From NCBI GenBank assembly GCA_046294345.1, contig JBKBJT010000002.1:1-64000 (forward strand): a DNA stretch of 64,000 nt. Reading direction: 5' to 3'. The notes beneath the pieces were generated by a model. The model searched no databases. It saw only the letters and a program-made list of their open reading frames with translations, and was not told the DNA's origin. Below are positions 60,540 through 64,000 of this stretch, piece after piece; the first letter of the stretch is position 1, and each line of letters starts with the position of its first letter. Origin of the DNA: Ferrovibrio sp046294345 (GTDB lineage: Bacteria; Pseudomonadota; Alphaproteobacteria; Ferrovibrionales; Ferrovibrionaceae). The position numbers and the translations under genes were made by a program.

Positions 60540-62047
60540 GCGAGCAGAGATCGGGTGACGGATGTTCTGTATTGTATCGACGGCAGATGGATTTCAACCT
60601 CGAGCCCGTGAGGCTGGCGGTTGCGAAGGGTGATGCTGCCACGATGCTCCAGCACGATGGCGCGAGCCACACTCAGGCCCATGCCAAGGCCGCCGGTCTC
60701 GCGATTGCGCGAGGCGTCGACGCGATAGAAAGGGAGGAACACGCGCTCCAGCTCGTCTTCCGGGATTCCGGGGCCGCTATCGCGAATGAAGATGCGCACG
60801 CCGTCGTTCTCGGATTGCATGGTGACATAAGCGAAATCACTATATTTGATGGCATTCTCGACCAGATTCATCATTGCCCGCAGGATAGCGGTTGGCCGGC
60901 AGTCGATCACCAGATGGGCCGGACCGGCATATTCCACTACCGCGCCGGCATCGCTTCGATCGTCACATAGCGTGGTCAGCAGCACGGCAATATCGACGCG
61001 CTGCATAGCCTCATTGCCCGGGTTGAAGGAGGCGAAGCCGAGCAACTGGTCGGTCAGCATCTCCATGAAATGCAGTTCGTCCAACATACGCTGGCGTTGT
61101 TCCGGGTCATCGATATATTCGGCGCGCAGTTGCAGGCGCGTCAGCGGCGTACGCAGGTCGTGCGACAGGGCGACCACCAGTTCCGAACGGTCGCGCACGA
61201 AGCGGCTGATCTCGCCCTGCATGTCATTGAAGGCATTGGCGATGGCGCGGAATTCCAGTGGGCCGTGTGCGGGCAGCGATGTCGGTTCCTGGCCGGCGCG
61301 CCAGTCCTGGGCCGTGGCCACCAGGGCTTTCAGGGGACGCAGCAGCCGCCAGGCCGACCAGAAGGTGAGGGCGGCGATGATGGCTGCAATTACTGCGAAC
61401 CATAGCAGCGTGAACAGCCAAGGCTCGATCGGTTCAAAACTCTGCTTGGGGCGCCAGGCCAGCCATTCACCTTCCGGTGCCTGCCGCACCCAGATGGTGA
61501 AGATGCCCGGTACCTGGAAATCCTCGGTTCCCAGTGCCGCGTGCGGTGACCCAAAAGGTCCGCTGCCGGGCGGTGGGGGGTATGCGCCGAGTGGCGGCGG
61601 TGGGGGATATGAGCCGGGTTCGGGCGGTTCGACGGCAATGCGCGGAACCGGCAAGGGCCAGAACAGCAGGCGGCCGCCGGGGCGACGCGGGAAGTCGACG
61701 CCGATACGGATCTCGGCAACCTGTGGCCTGGCGAGGGATTGTCGCAGCCGGTATTCCACGTCACGGAACGGGAACAGCAATGGCCTGTCGCTTTCCGGCG
61801 GCGGGCCCGGATCGGACAGGCGGTGCAGGATATCGGCTTCGGCTGGCGGCGCGCCGGTGATATGGCGCTGCATTTCGGCCGTCAGTGTTGTGATGGGGTA
61901 GACCGGCATTTCGCCTGGCCGTGTACTGCGCAGCAACAACACGGTGGCAATTTGAGTGCAGAGGATGGCAAGCAATATCGTGCCGGCTATTCGCCAGATG
62001 ATGCGATCGCTGCCGATCCGCCGCAGCGCTTGCCGGAATGGACGCAT
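60536..62047 (-). CDS. sensor histidine kinase of a two-component system
   Basis: 503 residues. One helix near residues 20-40 and another near 210-232 enclose a periplasmic domain that holds an unusual run of prolines (residues about 140-165: SYPPPPPLGAYPPPPG). A HAMP-like segment, the phospho-acceptor SHDLRTPLTR (His296) and the ATP-binding region with NLVENAIKYS and GLGMGLSVARAIV follow. The start lies directly after the regulator stop (TAAATG). The stop overlaps that of the short hook gene. EnvZ-like plan; signal unknown. Confidence 0.92.
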   Translation of the reverse strand: MRPFRQALRRIGSDRIIWRIAGTILLAILCTQIATVLLLRSTRPGEMPVYPITTLTAEMQRHITGAPPAEADILHRLSDPGPPPESDRPLLFPFRDVEYRLRQSLARPQVAEIRIGVDFPRRPGGRLLFWPLPVPRIAVEPPEPGSYPPPPPLGAYPPPPGSGPFGSPHAALGTEDFQVPGIFTIWVRQAPEGEWLAWRPKQSFEPIEPWLFTLLWFAVIAAIIAALTFWSAWRLLRPLKALVATAQDWRAGQEPTSLPAHGPLEFRAIANAFNDMQGEISRFVRDRSELVVALSHDLRTPLTRLQLRAEYIDDPEQRQRMLDELHFMEMLTDQLLGFASFNPGNEAMQRVDIAVLLTTLCDDRSDAGAVVEYAGPAHLVIDCRPTAILRAMMNLVENAIKYSDFAYVTMQSENDGVRIFIRDSGPGIPEDELERVFLPFYRVDASRNRETGGLGMGLSVARAIVLEHRGSITLRNRQPHGLEVEIHLPSIQYRTSVTRSLLA

Positions 62048-62773
62048 TTAAGCTGCCTGCAGGGCCTTGACCTCTGGCGTAAAGATATAGCCTCCGCTGC
62101 GAACTGTCTTGATCAGATCCGGCATATTCGGATCGAGCTCGATCTTTTTGCGCAGGCGGCTGACCTGAACGTCGATACTGCGGTCGAAGAGGACGGTGGA
62201 GCGTCCCCGGGTCAGGTCGAGCAACTGGTCGCGGCTCAGTACCCGTTGCGGATGCTCGGCAAAGGCGATCAGCAGGTCGAATTCACCCGAAGTGAGCGGC
62301 AACAGCGCGCCGTCGGGCGAACGGAGATGCCGTTTGCCGATCTCCAGAATCCAGCCGCCGAAACTGTAGGCTTGTGGTCGGTCGCTATCCTGATCGCTCG
62401 CGCTTGCCGCACGACGCAGGATTGCCTTGATACGGGCAACCAGTTCGCGCGGGCTGAATGGCTTGGTCAGGTAGTCGTCTGCGCCGATTTCCAGACCCAG
62501 GATGCGATCAGCCTCACCCGAGAGCGCGGTCAGCATCAGGATAGGAATCGACATATCTTGCCGGATCTTGCGGCAAAGCTGCAAACCGTCTTCTCCCGGC
62601 AGCATCAGATCCAGAACGATCAGGTCGAAACGACCGTTCTTGAGGGCCGACTGCATGCCGCGGCCATCGGCAGCGGGCGTGACGCGAAAGCCATGTTCGG
62701 TGAGGAACCGCATCAGGAGATTGCGGATCTCGCGGTCGTCGTCGACGATGAGGATATGAGGAATGCGCGACAT
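62048..62773 (-). CDS. OmpR-family response regulator
   Basis: 241 residues. The receiver domain has the acidic cluster at 11-13 and the phospho-acceptor Asp55 (LIVLDLMLPGEDG); the C-terminus is an OmpR-type winged helix (LTSGEFDLLIAFAEHPQRVLSRDQLLDLTRG). It is upstream of the kinase in the same unit. Flagellar or envelope genes around it are possible targets, but no binding site was identified. Confidence 0.94.
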   Translation of the reverse strand: MSRIPHILIVDDDREIRNLLMRFLTEHGFRVTPAADGRGMQSALKNGRFDLIVLDLMLPGEDGLQLCRKIRQDMSIPILMLTALSGEADRILGLEIGADDYLTKPFSPRELVARIKAILRRAASASDQDSDRPQAYSFGGWILEIGKRHLRSPDGALLPLTSGEFDLLIAFAEHPQRVLSRDQLLDLTRGRSTVLFDRSIDVQVSRLRKKIELDPNMPDLIKTVRSGGYIFTPEVKALQAA

Positions 62774-62931
62774 CTGAGGGAGGAATCGTTTTCTGCCGTT
62801 TATGGCTGCATGATGCCAGCCGATGCAACTCGGCGAAAGTGCGGTTTTGTAACGCCGTGTTGCAATCCGTAGTTAAATTTCATTTACCACATTTGGTATC
62901 GGTAATCGCGGCGCGGAATTTGTGATGGCGA

Positions 62932-63684
62932 TCACGGCATCGCCGACGTGGCGAAACGTGGTGCTGGATTGCCATGGAAGTCATGCATGCCCGAATGGGT
63001 AAGTCGACCTTTGGTATCAAGCCAAATTTTACCGCCGATCTGGCGCCAGCGCCGGCAGAAGGCGTAATCCTCACTTAAGTAGGTACCGCTTTCCGGATCG
63101 ATCATGCAGTCGAACAGGGCATATCGCGGCCGGTTCGATTGCGTTGGCGGATAAACGTGCGTGCCGCCATACCGCAATTCAGGATAGGCTGCGATCATGC
63201 GTTCTAGTGCGACACGGGAAATAAGCATGAAGCCGGTGCCGGCATAGGAGCCACTGATGAAATCGCCGCGCCGCTCGGCCTCTTCGCCGCGGCAAGCCTC
63301 ACCGCAATACCGCAGAGCCATCTCTTCATGGATGATCGCACGGCCGGGCAGGGGCAGGGCATTCTGCCAATCCAGAACCTTCAATGGATATATGCCAGCC
63401 ACCACGTCCTCGCCCAGCTTCAGCATACGTTCCACCTGTACCGGCTCGAAGGATATGTCGGCATCGATGAACATCAGATGGGTGGCCTGCGGCATGTCCA
63501 GGAATGCCGATACCAGGGTATTGCGACTGCGGGTGATCAGGGAATCGTTGCCCAGCAAGGCCAATGTGGTGTCGAACATGCTGCCACGCGCATGCTGCAT
63601 CAGCTGGATCACCGACTGCATGTAGAATTGGTGAATCTGCCCACCATAGCACGGCGTGGCGATGAAAATCATAGGCCGCGACAT
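62932..63684 (-). CDS. glycosyltransferase-like (GT-A) protein
   Basis: 250 residues from ATG 63684. The N-terminus MSRPMIFIATPCYGGQIHQFYMQSV and the DxD-like IDADISFEP near residue 85 belong to GT-A-type proteins. SGSYAGTGFMLISR and a C-terminal His- and Cys-containing part complete it. Such proteins act as glycosyltransferases near flagellar or surface genes. It lies between the regulator and flgD, so glycosylation of a flagellar or surface protein can be suspected, which is inference. Confidence 0.75.
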   Translation of the reverse strand: MSRPMIFIATPCYGGQIHQFYMQSVIQLMQHARGSMFDTTLALLGNDSLITRSRNTLVSAFLDMPQATHLMFIDADISFEPVQVERMLKLGEDVVAGIYPLKVLDWQNALPLPGRAIIHEEMALRYCGEACRGEEAERRGDFISGSYAGTGFMLISRVALERMIAAYPELRYGGTHVYPPTQSNRPRYALFDCMIDPESGTYLSEDYAFCRRWRQIGGKIWLDTKGRLTHSGMHDFHGNPAPRFATSAMP

Positions 63685-63691
63685 GCGAGGC

Positions 63692-64000
63692 TCAGCTTTC
63701 GCTGCTGCTGGTATCCGAAGTGGCGAAAACCGCCACCACATCGCTCGGCGACACCTGCATGCCGGAAACGATCAGAAATTGCTCGCCGTCGATGGTCTCG
63801 AGCGCCTCGACATAGCCGCGGGTATAGAGCTTGGTGCCATCGAGCGCCGCGCCGTTCGAATCCTTCGCCGTCACCTGCAGAGTATAAGTGCCGGCCTGCA
63901 GTGCGTTGCCGCTGGCGTCGGTGCCATCCCAGGAAATCTCGATCCGGTTGCCGGTGACGAAACCGTCATCACCCGAGGCGGAGCTAACGCTGCGCACCAC
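63692..64000 (-). CDS. flgD: flagellar hook assembly protein FlgD (C-terminal part, window edge)
   Basis: The last 102 residues of a protein whose start lies beyond the window. The sequence SWDGTDASGNALQAGTYTLQVTAKDSNG is the conserved FlgD C-terminal region (Ig-like/tudor-like hook-capping domain). FlgD caps the growing hook while FlgE is added. The frame is open to the last base. The gene belongs with the hook genes in this arm. Confidence 0.87.
   Translation of the reverse strand: MVRSVSSASGDDGFVTGNRIEISWDGTDASGNALQAGTYTLQVTAKDSNGAALDGTKLYTRGYVEALETIDGEQFLIVSGMQVSPSDVVAVFATSDTSSSES

Noticed and set aside
1..64000. CRISPR arrays or insertion sequences
   Set aside because: I saw no regularly spaced repeat series and no transposase with terminal inverted repeats.

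Overview
The window reads as the chromosome of a flagellated, GC-rich alphaproteobacterium, broken by one integrated mobile element of about 28.7 kb. I infer the group from overall gene content and style (flagellar hook genes including a DUF1217 protein, Opp-type peptide transport, high GC). I would not name a genus from this alone.

Left chromosomal arm (1-24759). An MBL-fold hydrolase and a methyltransferase are followed by what looks like one very long leftward operon (14538 down to 1823). It holds four glycosyltransferases, a histidine phosphatase, a polysaccharide-deacetylase-like protein, a small membrane protein and a complete Opp-like ABC importer (fused ATPase, binding protein, two permeases). 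Nearly every junction is an ATGA-type overlap. To its right a rightward cluster encodes a very unusual 884-residue ABC-exporter-like protein with degenerate ATPase motifs, a cyclic-nucleotide-binding-domain protein, a small methyltransferase and a large FAD protein. A P1-type peptidase coupled to a second peptide-binding protein, and a lipoprotein with an OmpA-like end, come next.

Mobile element (24784-53456). It is bounded by 55-bp direct repeats. The left copy completes an intact tRNA-Arg(ACG); the right copy is only the 3' part of that tRNA. Integrase and excisionase genes lie at the right end, with TGTCCCC repeats inside each end. Cargo and core functions from left to right are: a self-regulated-looking Fic protein; a VirD4/TraG coupling protein; an SMC-like ATPase with a CxxC hook; a MOBP-type relaxase with MobC and a likely oriT; a complete type III CBASS anti-phage system (DUF2188 protein, CdnC-like cyclase, HORMA, TRIP13-like ATPase, NucC) with a divergent CapH/CapP-like control pair; an orphan DNA methyltransferase; membrane proteins; a small tyrosine recombinase; two LuxR-type paralogues followed by three lipoproteins; and a second coupling protein. 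No type IV secretion channel is present, so the element should be mobilizable rather than self-transmissible.

Near the right end sits a second integration module: int2, xis2 and an unsplit attP-like site whose core is the 3' half of a different, CAT-anticodon tRNA. Its arm repeats (TGTCCCA) are arranged like those of the outer module (TGTCCCC). The element therefore appears to carry two related integration systems, only one of which was used for the present insertion.

Right chromosomal arm (53457-64000). This is flagellar: a DUF1217 protein, FlgL, FlgK, FlgE, a short FlgE/FlgF-like hook-basal-body protein and the C-terminal end of FlgD. A two-component system (OmpR-type regulator plus sensor kinase) and a glycosyltransferase-like protein lie between them.
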